Assembly: GCA_902604525.1 (NCBI GenBank) | Contig: CACKYY010000006.1 | Span: 1 to 64,000 of the forward strand | DNA: 64,000 nt | Reading direction: 5' to 3' | Source: an uncultured Pelagibacteraceae bacterium | Lineage (GTDB): Bacteria; Pseudomonadota; Alphaproteobacteria; Pelagibacterales; Pelagibacteraceae | Part shown: positions 16,364 to 25,759 of the stretch, piece by piece | Layout: each line of letters begins with the position of its first letter | How positions within the stretch are numbered: the first letter of the stretch is position 1 | Position numbers and translations under genes: made by a program | The notes under the pieces: model-generated | Told to the model about the DNA's origin: nothing | The model's database searches: none | Seen by the model: the letters and a program-made list of their open reading frames with translations, nothing else

Positions 16364-16831
16364 ATGTTCAAAAAAAGAGAAAATGTGCAAGAAATTGAAG
16401 AAGGAAATCTTTTATCACCAAAATTTGATAATGATGGCCTAATTCCCGTAATTACCATGTGTTCTCAAACAAAAGATATTTTAATGCATGGTTATATGAA
16501 CGTAGAAGCATTAAAAAAAACTATAGAAACTAAAGAGGCTCACTATTTTAGTAGATCTAGAAAAGCTATTTGGCATAAAGGTAAGACTAGTGGTTTTACA
16601 CAAAAGGTAACTGAAATTAGAATTGATGATGATCAAGATTCTATTTGGTTAACTGTTGATATTGGTGATGGAGCTAGTTGTCATGTTGGTTATCGATCAT
16701 GTTTTTATAGATCTATTCCAACAGGTCCAATTGAAAATGGTCGAAAAGTTGAAATGAAGTTTTTAGAAGAAGAAAAAAAATTTGATCCTGAGGAAGTTTA
16801 CAAAGGTCAACCAAATCCAACTAAGATTTAA
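16364..16831 (+). CDS. hisI: phosphoribosyl-AMP cyclohydrolase
   Basis: A 155-aa HisI. The segments DGLIPVITMCSQT, MHGYMNVEALKKTIET, SRSRKAIWHKGKTSG and the zinc-ligand motif GDGASCHVGYRSCFY are diagnostic. It opens the purine ring of phosphoribosyl-AMP in histidine synthesis. The HisE pyrophosphatase domain is absent, as is usual where hisE is separate. It is directly followed by a DUF2237 gene with no gap. Confidence 0.93.
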   Translation: MFKKRENVQEIEEGNLLSPKFDNDGLIPVITMCSQTKDILMHGYMNVEALKKTIETKEAHYFSRSRKAIWHKGKTSGFTQKVTEIRIDDDQDSIWLTVDIGDGASCHVGYRSCFYRSIPTGPIENGRKVEMKFLEEEKKFDPEEVYKGQPNPTKI

Positions 16832-17206
16832 ATGAAAGAAAAACAAAAAAATGTTCTAGGTGAAGATCTAGAAGAATGCTCTAATGATCCTTTAACTGGA
16901 TGGTTAAGAGATGGATGTTGTAATACAGATGAAAATGATCACGGCGTACATACTGTTTGTGCAAAAGTAACGACTGAATGTTTAGAATGGTTAAAAGAAG
17001 CAGGTAATGATTTAATCACACCACATCCAGAATTTGGATTTCCAGGGTTAAAAGATGGTGATGGATGGTGCTTATGTGCTAGTTGGTATGCAAAAGCAGT
17101 TGAGGCTGAAAAGGCTTGTCCTATTTTCTTGAAAAGAACTCATCAAAACACTTTAAAATATGTTCCAATTGAAACTTTAAAAAAGTTTGCAATAGATTTA
17201 TCTTAA
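16832..17206 (+). CDS. DUF2237-family protein
   Basis: A 124-aa cysteine-rich soluble protein of the DUF2237 family. The conserved pattern NVLGEDLEECSNDPLTGW...GCCNTDENDHGVHTVCA is followed by DGWCLCASWYAKA. Its function is unknown. Strongly conserved Cys/His residues suggest metal binding. The start codon directly follows the hisI stop, so the two are co-transcribed; whether that reflects function is not known. Confidence 0.9.
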   Translation: MKEKQKNVLGEDLEECSNDPLTGWLRDGCCNTDENDHGVHTVCAKVTTECLEWLKEAGNDLITPHPEFGFPGLKDGDGWCLCASWYAKAVEAEKACPIFLKRTHQNTLKYVPIETLKKFAIDLS

Positions 17207-17207
17207 T

Positions 17208-18827
17208 TTACATATTGCCATATTTAGGTCCACCTCCACCCTCAGGAGTTACCCAAACAATATTTTGTGATGGTTCTTTAATATCACAAGTTTTACAGTG
17301 AATACAGTTTTGTGAATTGATGACAAATTTATTTACTTCATTTTCTTTTTGAATTTCATAAACTCCTGCAGGACAATATCTTTGAGCAGGTTCATCAAAT
17401 TTTTCTAAAGTATAATTAATTGGTAAATTAGGGTCTTTAAGTTTCAGATGAACTGGCTGATTATCTGCGTGATTTGTACCAGTTAAGTAAACAGAGCTCG
17501 TTTTGTCAAAAGTTAAAACGTTATCATATTTTGGATAATCTATTTTTGGCATATCTTTAGCTGGTTTTAAGGTCTCATGATCAGCGTGCTTGTGCTTTAG
17601 AGTAAAAGGCATTTTTCCTCTAAATAAAATTTGATCTATACCTGTAAATATTATTCCTAATATTAATCCCCAACTAAAACTAGGTTTAACATTTCTTGCC
17701 TCAAATAATTCTTTATAGAGCCAGCTATTTTTAAATTTTTCTTCAAATATCGATAAATCTTTATTATCTTTTAAATGCTCATTTATAGTTTCAGCAGCTA
17801 TTATCCCACTTTTCATTGCTGTGTGAGAGCCTTTGATTTTTGGCATGTTTAAAGTTCCCGCATCACAGCCAACTAACAATGCTCCTGGCATAAACATCTG
17901 AGGTAAACTCTGAAAACCTCCCTCAATTAAAGCTCTTGCACCGTATGAAATTCTTTTTCCACCTTCTATAATTTTCCTGATAGCTGGATGAGTTTTAAAT
18001 CTTTGAAACTCATCGTATGGAGATAAATGAGGGTTTTTATAATCTAAACCTATGACATATCCTAAGAAAACCTGTTTATTTTCTGCATGATACATAAAAC
18101 TTCCACCGTAAGTGTTGTTATCTAATGGCCATCCAGCTGTGTGCATTACTAGACCTTCTTCGTGATTTTTTTCGTCAATTTCCCAAATTTCTTTAAACCC
18201 AATCCCATATTGTTGTGGATCTTTTCCTTTATTTAATTCAAATTTTTGAATTAATTCTTTTCCAAGATGTCCTCTGCAGCCTTCCGCGAAAACTGTAACT
18301 TTTCCTAATAATTCTATACCTGGTTCAAAACTATCTTTTTTATTTCCTTCTTTATCTACACCCATATCTTGAGTAGCAACTCCTTTTACAGATCCATCAT
18401 CGTTGTATAAAATTTCACTTGCTGGAAATCCTGGAAAAATTTCAACACCTAAATTTTCTGCTTGCTCGGCTAACCATCTACATAAATTTGCAAGACTAAT
18501 AATATAATTTTTATGATTTTGTTGTACTGCTGGAAGCAACCAGGTTGGCCAGCTTAATGATTTTGTTTTTCCTAAAAATAAAAATTTTTCTTTTGTTACT
18601 TTAGTTTTAATCGGTGAATTAAGCTCTCTCCAATTAGGCAATAATTCTTCTAACGCACGAGTCTCAAAAACATTGCCACTTAAAATATGTGCTCCTATTT
18701 CTGAAGCTTTTTCTAGCAAGCAAACATTTAGATTTGGATCTAATTGTTTTAGTTTTATTGCTGTTGATAAACCTGATGGCCCACCACCAATGATCACAAC
18801 ATCATATTCCATCGATTCCCTAGACAT
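17208..18827 (-). CDS. etfdh: electron transfer flavoprotein:ubiquinone oxidoreductase
   Basis: A 539-aa ETF-QO. The N-terminal FAD motif VVIIGGGPSGLSTAIKL is at about 9-25. A C-terminal [4Fe-4S] ferredoxin-like part has YCPAGVYE and CIHCKTCDIKEPSQNI. It passes electrons from reduced ETF to ubiquinone at the inner membrane. Its gene follows the dehydrogenase and both ETF subunit genes on the same strand. This places the complete chain from dimethylglycine/sarcosine to quinone in one locus. Confidence 0.95.
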   Translation of the reverse strand: MSRESMEYDVVIIGGGPSGLSTAIKLKQLDPNLNVCLLEKASEIGAHILSGNVFETRALEELLPNWRELNSPIKTKVTKEKFLFLGKTKSLSWPTWLLPAVQQNHKNYIISLANLCRWLAEQAENLGVEIFPGFPASEILYNDDGSVKGVATQDMGVDKEGNKKDSFEPGIELLGKVTVFAEGCRGHLGKELIQKFELNKGKDPQQYGIGFKEIWEIDEKNHEEGLVMHTAGWPLDNNTYGGSFMYHAENKQVFLGYVIGLDYKNPHLSPYDEFQRFKTHPAIRKIIEGGKRISYGARALIEGGFQSLPQMFMPGALLVGCDAGTLNMPKIKGSHTAMKSGIIAAETINEHLKDNKDLSIFEEKFKNSWLYKELFEARNVKPSFSWGLILGIIFTGIDQILFRGKMPFTLKHKHADHETLKPAKDMPKIDYPKYDNVLTFDKTSSVYLTGTNHADNQPVHLKLKDPNLPINYTLEKFDEPAQRYCPAGVYEIQKENEVNKFVINSQNCIHCKTCDIKEPSQNIVWVTPEGGGGPKYGNM

Positions 18828-18850
18828 AAACTAGTTTTTAACTGTAAGGA

Positions 18851-19805
18851 TTATTTTTGTATAGTGTTTAATTTGTTCAGCTCTTCCATGAACTGTGGAA
18901 GTGCTTCAAATAGATCAGCTTCAAGGCCATAATCTGCAACACTAAATATTGGAGCCTCTCCATCTTTATTGATTGCGACAATTACTTTACTCTCTTTCAT
19001 TCCTGCTAAATGCTGGATTGCCCCTGAAATTCCAATCGCAATATATAAATCTGGTACAACAACTTTTCCAGTTTGACCAACTTGATGATCGTTACTTATA
19101 TAGCCTGCATCTACTGCAGCTCTTGATGCACCAATAGCTGCACCTAGTTTATCTGCAACTTCTGTTATTAATTTAAAATTATCTCCATTCTGCATCCCTC
19201 TACCACCTGAAACAACAATTCTTGCAGTTCCTAGTTCTGGTCTGTCAGATTTAATTTCTTCTCTCTTAATAAATTTTGTATTAGAAAATTCTTCACTAGC
19301 CTCTCCTTTTTCAATTGTTGCAGTTCCACCAGAACTTTCGCATGGTTCAAAAGATGTAGGTCTGATCGTTACACATTTCTTAGTATCATTTGTTTTTACT
19401 GTTGCAAAAGCGTTTCCTGCATAAATAGGTCTTAAGAAAGTATCAGGTGATATCACTTTTATAATATCACTGACCTGAGAAGTATCTAAATGAGCAGCAA
19501 CTCTTGGCATTAAGTTTTTACCAAACGTGTTTGCAGAACAAACAATATGAGAATAATTTTCTGCAAGTTTAACAATTGCTGGTGCAAAATTTTCCGCTGT
19601 GAAATTTTCATAATGTGGTGCTTCTATACTAATTACTTTTTTAACCACTGGTAATTCAGAGAGTTTTTTTAGCAGCACTCTCGCTATTTTGACCAATAAT
19701 AACTGCGTGAACTTCTCCATCAATTTGGGAGGCAGCAGTTGCAGCGTTTAAGGTAAAAGGCCTTAACTCTTTATTATTGTGTTCTGCTATAAGTAATACA
19801 GCCAT
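18851..19805 (-). CDS. etfA: electron transfer flavoprotein alpha subunit, reading frame interrupted by a homopolymer frameshift
   Basis: From the ATG at 19805 the translation reads MAVLLIAEHNNKELRPFTLN and continues through DGEVHAVIIGQN to SESAAKK. It then hits a stop just after a run of seven As (T7 at 19664-19670, plus strand). Removing one A restores AAKKLSELPVVKK and joins the remaining ETF-alpha frame (18851 onward). That frame holds the FAD domain with VVSGGRGM, GQTGKVVVPDLYIAIGISGAIQHLAGM and VAINKD. Restored length is about 317 aa, normal for the family. The start shares TAATG with etfB. It is probably a sequencing error or fresh slippage, since all partner genes are intact. An automatic caller would begin the gene falsely near 19723. 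Confidence 0.88.
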
Positions 19806-20554
19806 TATATAACTTTTGCCTCGTTTTTTAATTTTTGAACTAGTTCAGCAACATTTGCTACCTTAATACCAGCTTTTCTTTTTGGTGGTTCCTCAACTTT
19901 TAACTGTTGAACTCTTGGAGTGATATCAATTCCTAAATCTGAAACATTTATTTCTTCTATAGGTTTTTTCTTTGCCTTCATAATATTTGGTAATGACGCA
20001 TATCTAGGCTCATTTAATCTTAAATCACAGGTTACAATTGCTGGAATATTAATTTCAACAGTTTCAAGACCTTCGTCAATTTCTCTAGTAACCTCTAAAG
20101 AATTATCTTTTACTTCTATGTTTGATGCAAAGGTTGCTTGTGGCCAATTTAATAAAGCACTTAACATTTGTCCTGTTTGATTGCAGTCATCGTCAATTGC
20201 TTGTTTACCCATAAAAACTAAATCTGGTTTTTCTTTTTCAACAATTTTTTGTATGATCTTTGAAACAGCTAAAGGTTCCAAAACACCTTCCGTCTTTACG
20301 TGAATTCCTTTATCTGCACCAACTGCAAGAGCTTTTCTAACAGTCTCTTGAGCTTTTTCTTCTCCTACTGTTATTGCAACGATCTCCGTTGCTTTACCTG
20401 CCTCTTTTATTTTGACTGCTTCTTCTATAGCGTTATCATCAGGAGGATTAGTTGACATTTTAACATTATCTGTAACTACACCTGATCCATCCTCTTTTAC
20501 TCTTATTTGGACGTTATAATCAATTACTCTTTTTACAGCGACTAAAATTTTCAT
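19805..20554 (-). CDS. etfB: electron transfer flavoprotein beta subunit
   Basis: A 249-aa ETF beta subunit. The start MKILVAVKRVIDYNVQIRVK and KMSTNPPDDNAIEEAVKIKE are typical. AMP/ADP-binding residues lie around VFMGKQAIDDDCNQTGQ and the conserved C-terminal DLRLNEPRYASLPNIMKAKKKP is present. It forms the soluble ETF dimer with EtfA, accepting electrons from the adjacent dimethylglycine dehydrogenase. One-base overlaps join it to the genes on both sides. Confidence 0.95.
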   Translation of the reverse strand: MKILVAVKRVIDYNVQIRVKEDGSGVVTDNVKMSTNPPDDNAIEEAVKIKEAGKATEIVAITVGEEKAQETVRKALAVGADKGIHVKTEGVLEPLAVSKIIQKIVEKEKPDLVFMGKQAIDDDCNQTGQMLSALLNWPQATFASNIEVKDNSLEVTREIDEGLETVEINIPAIVTCDLRLNEPRYASLPNIMKAKKKPIEEINVSDLGIDITPRVQQLKVEEPPKRKAGIKVANVAELVQKLKNEAKVI

Positions 20555-22986
20555 TATGTTCTCAATAAATTATTTTCTTTATCGTATGGACTTTCCTCTA
20601 ATACGGTAGCCTCATACATTTCTCCTAAGATATCAACTTGTAATTTGTCACCCACATTTGCAAAATCAGGTTTAACCATTGCTAATGCTATTGATTTATC
20701 TAATCTAAAACCAAACTCACCGCCAGTTGCTCTTCCAACAACTTTACTGTCTTTATATATAGGATTATTCCCTAATACATCTGCATCTTTTGTATTATGC
20801 ACTTCAAGAGTAACTAATTTGTTATCGAATCCTTTCTCTCTCCATTTATTTAAGGCTTCCAATCCAATAAAATTTCCTTTATTTGGATGAATAAATCTGT
20901 CCAAACCAGACTCGTAAGGTGAATATTCAATTGATAATTCTGTACCTACAAGTTTGTATGATTTTTCTAATCTTAAACTATTCATGGCTCTTATTCCAAA
21001 AGGTTTTATTCCTAAATCCTTACCTGCATCCATTAATTTATCAAAAATATGATTTTGATACTCAATTGGGTGATGCAATTCCCAGCCAAGCTCACCTACA
21101 AAATTTACTCTCATTGCATTAACTGGAGCATAACCAACATTGACCTTTTTAGCAGTTAACCATTTAAAATTTTCATTTGAAAAATCATCTGTAGAAACTT
21201 TTTGCATTAAATCTCTGGCTTTTGGACCAGCGACCACAAGTACGCCTGTACTATTAGTTAAGTCTTCAAATATAACTGAGCCATCAGTTGGCATCCATTT
21301 TTGTATCCAATCATGATCTAATCTTAAATTTGCTCCTGCGGAAACAAGGTAATAAGAATTTTCTGCCTCTTTCATAATTGTAAATTCTGAATGAACACCT
21401 CCTTTAGTATTTAAAGCGTGACATAAATTTATTCTGCCAATTTTTTTTGGTAATTTGTTTGCAACTAAAAAATCTAAAAATTCTTCAGCTTTAGGTCCTC
21501 TTATTCTACATTTGGCAAATGCTGTCATATCTAACAAGCCAACATTTTCCTTTACATTTTGACACTCTTTTTTAATTGCATCGAACCATTTTGATCGTCT
21601 AAACGACCAATCATCTTTTTGTTCCATGCCATCAGTTGCAAAAAAGTTTGGTCTTTCCCAACCAAATTTTTGTCCAAAAACTGCACCCAAATTTTTCATT
21701 CTTTCATAACATGGTGCTGTTCTTAAAGGTCTTGCTGCTGGTCTTTCTTCATCAGGATAATGAGTAATAAAGACATGACTATACGCTTCCTCATTTTTTG
21801 CTTTTAAGTATGACTTAGTTGCATAATTTCCATAACGTCTTGGTTCTACTCCCAACATATCAATAGTAGGTTCGCCGTCTACAATCCACTCTGCTAATTG
21901 CCAACCAGCTCCACCTGCTGCAGTAATCCCAAAACTGTGGCCTTCATTAATCCAAAAATTTTTTAATCCCCAAGCTGGACCAACTATTGGATTTCCATCA
22001 GGTGTGTAACAGATCGCACCATTATAAACTTTCTTTACACCAACTTCTCCAAAAGCAGGCACACGGTGAATTGCTCCTTCAATATGTGGAGCCAATCTAT
22101 CAAGATCTTCTTGAAACAATTCGTACTCTGAGTTTTTTGATGGACCTTCAACATAACAAGCTGGTGCACCATCTTCATAAGGTCCTAATATCAATCCACC
22201 TGCTTCTTCTCGCATATACCATCGACTATCACTATCCCTAAGAACTCCCATTTCAGGAAGACCTTCTTTTTTTCTCTTTTGAATTTCAGGATGAGGTTCA
22301 GTTACAATATATTGATGCTCAACTGGAATTACTGGAATATCTAAACCTACCATTTCACCAGTTTGTCTTGCAAAATTACCAGAACATGAAATTACATGTT
22401 CACATTCAATTGAACCTTTATCTGTTTCTACTATCCAGCCTTCTTTAGTTTGTTTCATACTCATTACGGCTGTATTTCTATAAATTTCTGCTCCTCTATT
22501 TCTTGCACCAGTTGCTAAAGCTTGAGTTAAATCAGCTGGCTGAATATATCCATCTTCTGGGTGTTGAATTGCGCCAACTAAATCATCTGTATGACACAAT
22601 GGCCAAATTTCTTTTACTTGTTGAGGAGTTAAAAATTTTACATCCACTCCAATAGTTTGTGCAACACCAGCATATTGATGATACTCATCCATTCTATCTT
22701 TGGTGCTAGCTAATCTAATATTTGAAACGACACTAAATCCAACATTCTTTCCCGTTTCTTCCTCTAAAGTTTTGTAAAGATTAACTGCATACTTGTGAAG
22801 CTGTCCAACTGAGTAGCTCATATTAAACAAAGGTAGTAGGCCAGCAGCATGCCAAGTAGAACCTGAAGTTAATTCTTTTCTCTCAACTAGAACAACATCT
22901 GACCAGCCTTTTTTTGCAAGATGATAAAGAGCACTAACTCCTACAACTCCACCGCCAACTACTACAACTTTAGTTTTTGTTTTCAT
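20554..22986 (-). CDS. dimethylglycine/sarcosine dehydrogenase (FAD domain + GcvT folate domain)
   Basis: An 810-aa protein. An N-terminal DAO-type FAD domain has GGGVVG at 11-16 and STWHAAG at 43-49; His46 is the expected covalent-FAD residue. A C-terminal GcvT-like THF-binding half starts at about 430 (ENVGLLDMTAFAKCRIRGP ... GELGWELHH). This architecture oxidatively demethylates dimethylglycine or sarcosine, placing the methyl carbon on THF and electrons on ETF. The immediately downstream etfBA and etfdh support ETF as acceptor. DMG versus sarcosine cannot be decided from sequence. Confidence 0.88.
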   Translation of the reverse strand: MKTKTKVVVVGGGVVGVSALYHLAKKGWSDVVLVERKELTSGSTWHAAGLLPLFNMSYSVGQLHKYAVNLYKTLEEETGKNVGFSVVSNIRLASTKDRMDEYHQYAGVAQTIGVDVKFLTPQQVKEIWPLCHTDDLVGAIQHPEDGYIQPADLTQALATGARNRGAEIYRNTAVMSMKQTKEGWIVETDKGSIECEHVISCSGNFARQTGEMVGLDIPVIPVEHQYIVTEPHPEIQKRKKEGLPEMGVLRDSDSRWYMREEAGGLILGPYEDGAPACYVEGPSKNSEYELFQEDLDRLAPHIEGAIHRVPAFGEVGVKKVYNGAICYTPDGNPIVGPAWGLKNFWINEGHSFGITAAGGAGWQLAEWIVDGEPTIDMLGVEPRRYGNYATKSYLKAKNEEAYSHVFITHYPDEERPAARPLRTAPCYERMKNLGAVFGQKFGWERPNFFATDGMEQKDDWSFRRSKWFDAIKKECQNVKENVGLLDMTAFAKCRIRGPKAEEFLDFLVANKLPKKIGRINLCHALNTKGGVHSEFTIMKEAENSYYLVSAGANLRLDHDWIQKWMPTDGSVIFEDLTNSTGVLVVAGPKARDLMQKVSTDDFSNENFKWLTAKKVNVGYAPVNAMRVNFVGELGWELHHPIEYQNHIFDKLMDAGKDLGIKPFGIRAMNSLRLEKSYKLVGTELSIEYSPYESGLDRFIHPNKGNFIGLEALNKWREKGFDNKLVTLEVHNTKDADVLGNNPIYKDSKVVGRATGGEFGFRLDKSIALAMVKPDFANVGDKLQVDILGEMYEATVLEESPYDKENNLLRT

Positions 22987-23041
22987 TATCAGACTCCTAC
23001 TAAATTTTTAATTATTACGAAACAAAAATTTAGATTAATAG

Positions 23042-23503
23042 TCAAATTGAGCTTCCAAGAGGAATTGGGCTTGATACCATTGTGGTTAGCCAACAATCTT
23101 TTAGTGATCCTTCTTCAGTGTATTTTTCAACTTGCCAATTGAATTTGTGATAAATTTTATTCTTATCAAGTATAATTACCTCAAATTGAACCGATTTATT
23201 ACTGCCTCCAACCTCAGTGATTGTATGACTTAAATGATCAATCATCATTTGATAAGAGGCACCTTTAATCATCCTTTTAAAATTATTTAAAGGTCCTGTA
23301 ACCTTCTTATTATTAGGATGAGCAAAATTCCATGTTTGCTCAATACCACTATCCTTAAATTCAAGATCGTTTTGTTGCAACCCACTTAGTTGAATTTTTA
23401 CCACTTCTTTTGGAGTAATAGCACTACTTGGATTAAGTAATTCAGCTTTAGAAAAAGAGATAGTTATTAAAAGTAAGATTAGTACTTTAAAGATATTTTT
23501 CAT
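23042..23503 (-). CDS. DUF4864-family exported protein
   Basis: A 153-aa protein with an N-terminal signal peptide (MKNIFKVLILLLITISFSKA). The body has the pattern ITPKEVVKIQLSGLQQND followed by GIEQTWNFAHPNNKKVTGPL and matches DUF4864, whose function is unknown. It is probably periplasmic. It lies 11 bp downstream of the MFS gene and about 55 bp upstream of the dimethylglycine dehydrogenase gene on the same strand, so it may belong to either transcript. Confidence 0.82.
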   Translation of the reverse strand: MKNIFKVLILLLITISFSKAELLNPSSAITPKEVVKIQLSGLQQNDLEFKDSGIEQTWNFAHPNNKKVTGPLNNFKRMIKGASYQMMIDHLSHTITEVGGSNKSVQFEVIILDKNKIYHKFNWQVEKYTEEGSLKDCWLTTMVSSPIPLGSSI

Positions 23504-23514
23504 TTGAGAAGTAT

Positions 23515-25125
23515 TTATTCTGAAGTTTTGTATTTACTATTATTTACTATAAATACAAAAAATATTGGAAGAATTAATGTCAAAAGTGTCACAACAATTA
23601 ATAAAATCCCAAGTTCAGAATAATCAGCTGTTGTTTGAATTTCACCACTAACTTTATCTTTAACTTCTCTTGTAACAGTAAATATTTCATTTAAATATTT
23701 CGTTCCTAATGCACTTGCTGACAATGCGAGGTTGGTGAAGGAGGCAAAAACTGCAAAAAAAGTTGCTTTTAAATGAGATGGAGCATTTTTTGCTATCCAA
23801 GCAAGTAATGGAATCATTGATACTTGACCCAAAGGAGATTCAAGAGCTGTATTAATTAAAGCAATAAACTTAGCATCAACCACTCCTCCAGTTAATGAAG
23901 ATGTCCAATTATGAAAGCCATAGTACATTCCAACACTTGGTAAAAATAAAATTGCACCTGCAATACTTAAAACAACAATTATTTTGGCAATTGAATTCTT
24001 TGCCATAAATGGTCTTAACAAAACAATCCCTGCTAAAGTTAAAATTGATGCAAGTAATGATAAAATTGAAAAAAACTGTTCATTAAATCCAAGTTGATCA
24101 ATTTCAAACCAGGTTAAACCTGGTCCAGGTCCTGGCATCGCTCTAAAAATAAATATAATTACAGCTGTACCAACTATTGTTAATCTTAATTCCTGAGGTA
24201 GTTCTTTAATAAGTTTAAACATTAAAAATAAAATAATTATTACTGAGCCTATAAAAACAATCTCTTGTGCAAATGGGACGTTAAAAGATCCAATCGAAAG
24301 TGTGAAGATAACAAAAACTAAACTACCACCTAAAATCCACCAGTTTATCTCTGTTTTTTCATTTCCTCTTTCTTCCTTTAATTCTAATCCTTGAGATTTT
24401 AAAATTTTTATTTTTTTTTGTCTTAAGTAATTTGCTAAAATTACACCAAAGATCGAAACTAGGGGTATTACAAGAGCGTATAAATAAATTGTTCCATATA
24501 AATTTATTTTTTCAGATTGCTCTAAACTTTCAACATCTCTAAATAAAATGACGTTTACTAATGCCACAAGAACTGTTCCACCTATTATTGCAAAACGACC
24601 GAGAGTTTGCATTGTAGTATGCATTATTTTTACTTGATCTTTGTTATAATCTATTCCCTGTTCATCTGATAAAGGAACTGCTTCAACAGTCATTGCATCT
24701 GCAACTACATCCTGAACGACATATCCAACTGGAGCTAAAATGACACTTATTACAAACCAAGTTTCGACAGAAAATATTTCTGACATGGTTTCTGTATGAA
24801 TAATTAACCCATACATAATCATCAAGCTTAGGGCTATTAGGCTGGCACCTAAATAAACCATATAGTTTTTTCTTTCCCATATCAGATCAACAAGATGTCC
24901 TAAAGGCATTTTTAGTGCCCAAGGAATCCCTGCCCAAAATCCAAGTCCTGCAAGAAATGCAGCTGATAAATTTAAATAATCTTTAACGAAGAAAGTTCCA
25001 ACTATTCCAGTCAAACCTGAAATACCTGCAGCCATGTAGACCATTAATGGAGGAAGATAAGTCCACTTAAATTCTCGTCCTAAATCTAAGAAAGTGCTAT
25101 CTAAAAATTTTAATACTTTGTTCAT
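23515..25125 (-). CDS. MFS transporter (folate-biopterin/BT1-like or related)
   Basis: A 536-aa polytopic membrane protein with about 12-14 helices. GLGFWAGIPWALKMPLGHLVDLIWERKNYMVYLG matches the loop 2-3 region of MFS carriers, and QDVVADAMTVEAVP resembles the BT1/folate-biopterin and PucC-like groups. The substrate is unknown. The gene overlaps the CoA-binding protein gene by 1 bp. A folate or pterin link would fit the folate-rich neighbourhood, but that is only inference. Confidence 0.78.
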   Translation of the reverse strand: MNKVLKFLDSTFLDLGREFKWTYLPPLMVYMAAGISGLTGIVGTFFVKDYLNLSAAFLAGLGFWAGIPWALKMPLGHLVDLIWERKNYMVYLGASLIALSLMIMYGLIIHTETMSEIFSVETWFVISVILAPVGYVVQDVVADAMTVEAVPLSDEQGIDYNKDQVKIMHTTMQTLGRFAIIGGTVLVALVNVILFRDVESLEQSEKINLYGTIYLYALVIPLVSIFGVILANYLRQKKIKILKSQGLELKEERGNEKTEINWWILGGSLVFVIFTLSIGSFNVPFAQEIVFIGSVIIILFLMFKLIKELPQELRLTIVGTAVIIFIFRAMPGPGPGLTWFEIDQLGFNEQFFSILSLLASILTLAGIVLLRPFMAKNSIAKIIVVLSIAGAILFLPSVGMYYGFHNWTSSLTGGVVDAKFIALINTALESPLGQVSMIPLLAWIAKNAPSHLKATFFAVFASFTNLALSASALGTKYLNEIFTVTREVKDKVSGEIQTTADYSELGILLIVVTLLTLILPIFFVFIVNNSKYKTSE

Positions 25126-25559
25126 TAGTCACTAAGAACTGGAAAGGCTTGTCTTATTTTTAAGAAATGTTTTTGATATTCCATTTTGGTGCATTTATTT
25201 TCAATATATTCTATATGATTTTTTTCAACTAACTCTTTTGCATTTTCGTCACGTATTCCAAGTTGCAACCATAAAACTTTAGCACCAATTTTCACAGTGT
25301 CCTCTGCAATTGCCAATACTTCTCTAGAGGGTCTAAATACATCAACAATATCTATATTTTTTTTAATATCTGTTATTTTAGCATATACCTCTTCACCCAA
25401 AATTTTTTGACCTTTAGCAGATGGGTTAACTGGAAAGACTTTATACCCGTATTTCTGCATATACTTCATCACAATAGTAGATGGTTTAGTTTGATCATTA
25501 CTAACACCTATCATAGCTATAGTTTTATATTTTGAGAGAATATCTTTGATCTGACTCAT
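25125..25559 (-). CDS. CoA-binding domain protein (YccU family)
   Basis: A 144-aa single-domain Rossmann protein of the YccU/COG1832 CoA-binding family. Signs are the start MSQIKDILSKYKTIAMIGVS, GYKVFPVNPSAKGQKILGE, VDVFRPSREV, and LWLQLGIRDENA near the C-terminus. It is predicted to bind CoA through the N-terminal Gly motif. The biological role is undefined. It sits in a leftward series of five tightly spaced genes. Confidence 0.88.
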   Translation of the reverse strand: MSQIKDILSKYKTIAMIGVSNDQTKPSTIVMKYMQKYGYKVFPVNPSAKGQKILGEEVYAKITDIKKNIDIVDVFRPSREVLAIAEDTVKIGAKVLWLQLGIRDENAKELVEKNHIEYIENKCTKMEYQKHFLKIRQAFPVLSD

Positions 25560-25561
25560 AA

Positions 25562-25759
25562 TTATTTATCACTTTTGATTTGTTCTTCGCAAAATTTTTT
25601 TGCCTCATCTAAATCAGTAATTTTAGTTTCAGACAATTTTTGGCTCGCAGCTAAACACGCATCCACAGCTCTTTTGGTGTTATAATCATTAAAATTAAAA
25701 ACTATAAACATTCCAAAAATAATTAAGATTATGATGAAAAAATTTTTTTTATTCATCAT
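25562..25759 (-). CDS. small single-span membrane protein, 65 aa
   Basis: A 65-aa protein with an N-terminal transmembrane segment (NFFIIILIIFGMFIVFNF, about 5-22) and a charged C-terminal part with two cysteines (DACLAAS, KFCEEQ). The family is not recognised. It overlaps the enoyl-CoA hydratase gene by 1 bp and ends 2 bp before the CoA-binding protein gene. This tight packing supports a real gene. The soluble tail probably faces the periplasm. Confidence 0.65.
   Translation of the reverse strand: MMNKKNFFIIILIIFGMFIVFNFNDYNTKRAVDACLAASQKLSETKITDLDEAKKFCEEQIKSDK

Noticed and set aside
22987-23041. Possible glycine riboswitch ahead of the dimethylglycine dehydrogenase gene
   Set aside because: The spacer is only 55 bp and shows no glycine aptamer-like conserved core.
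24683-24880. Cysteine-rich 65-codon frame inside the MFS gene
   Set aside because: It is an antiphase shadow of an intact membrane protein gene on the same strand with no independent start signals.
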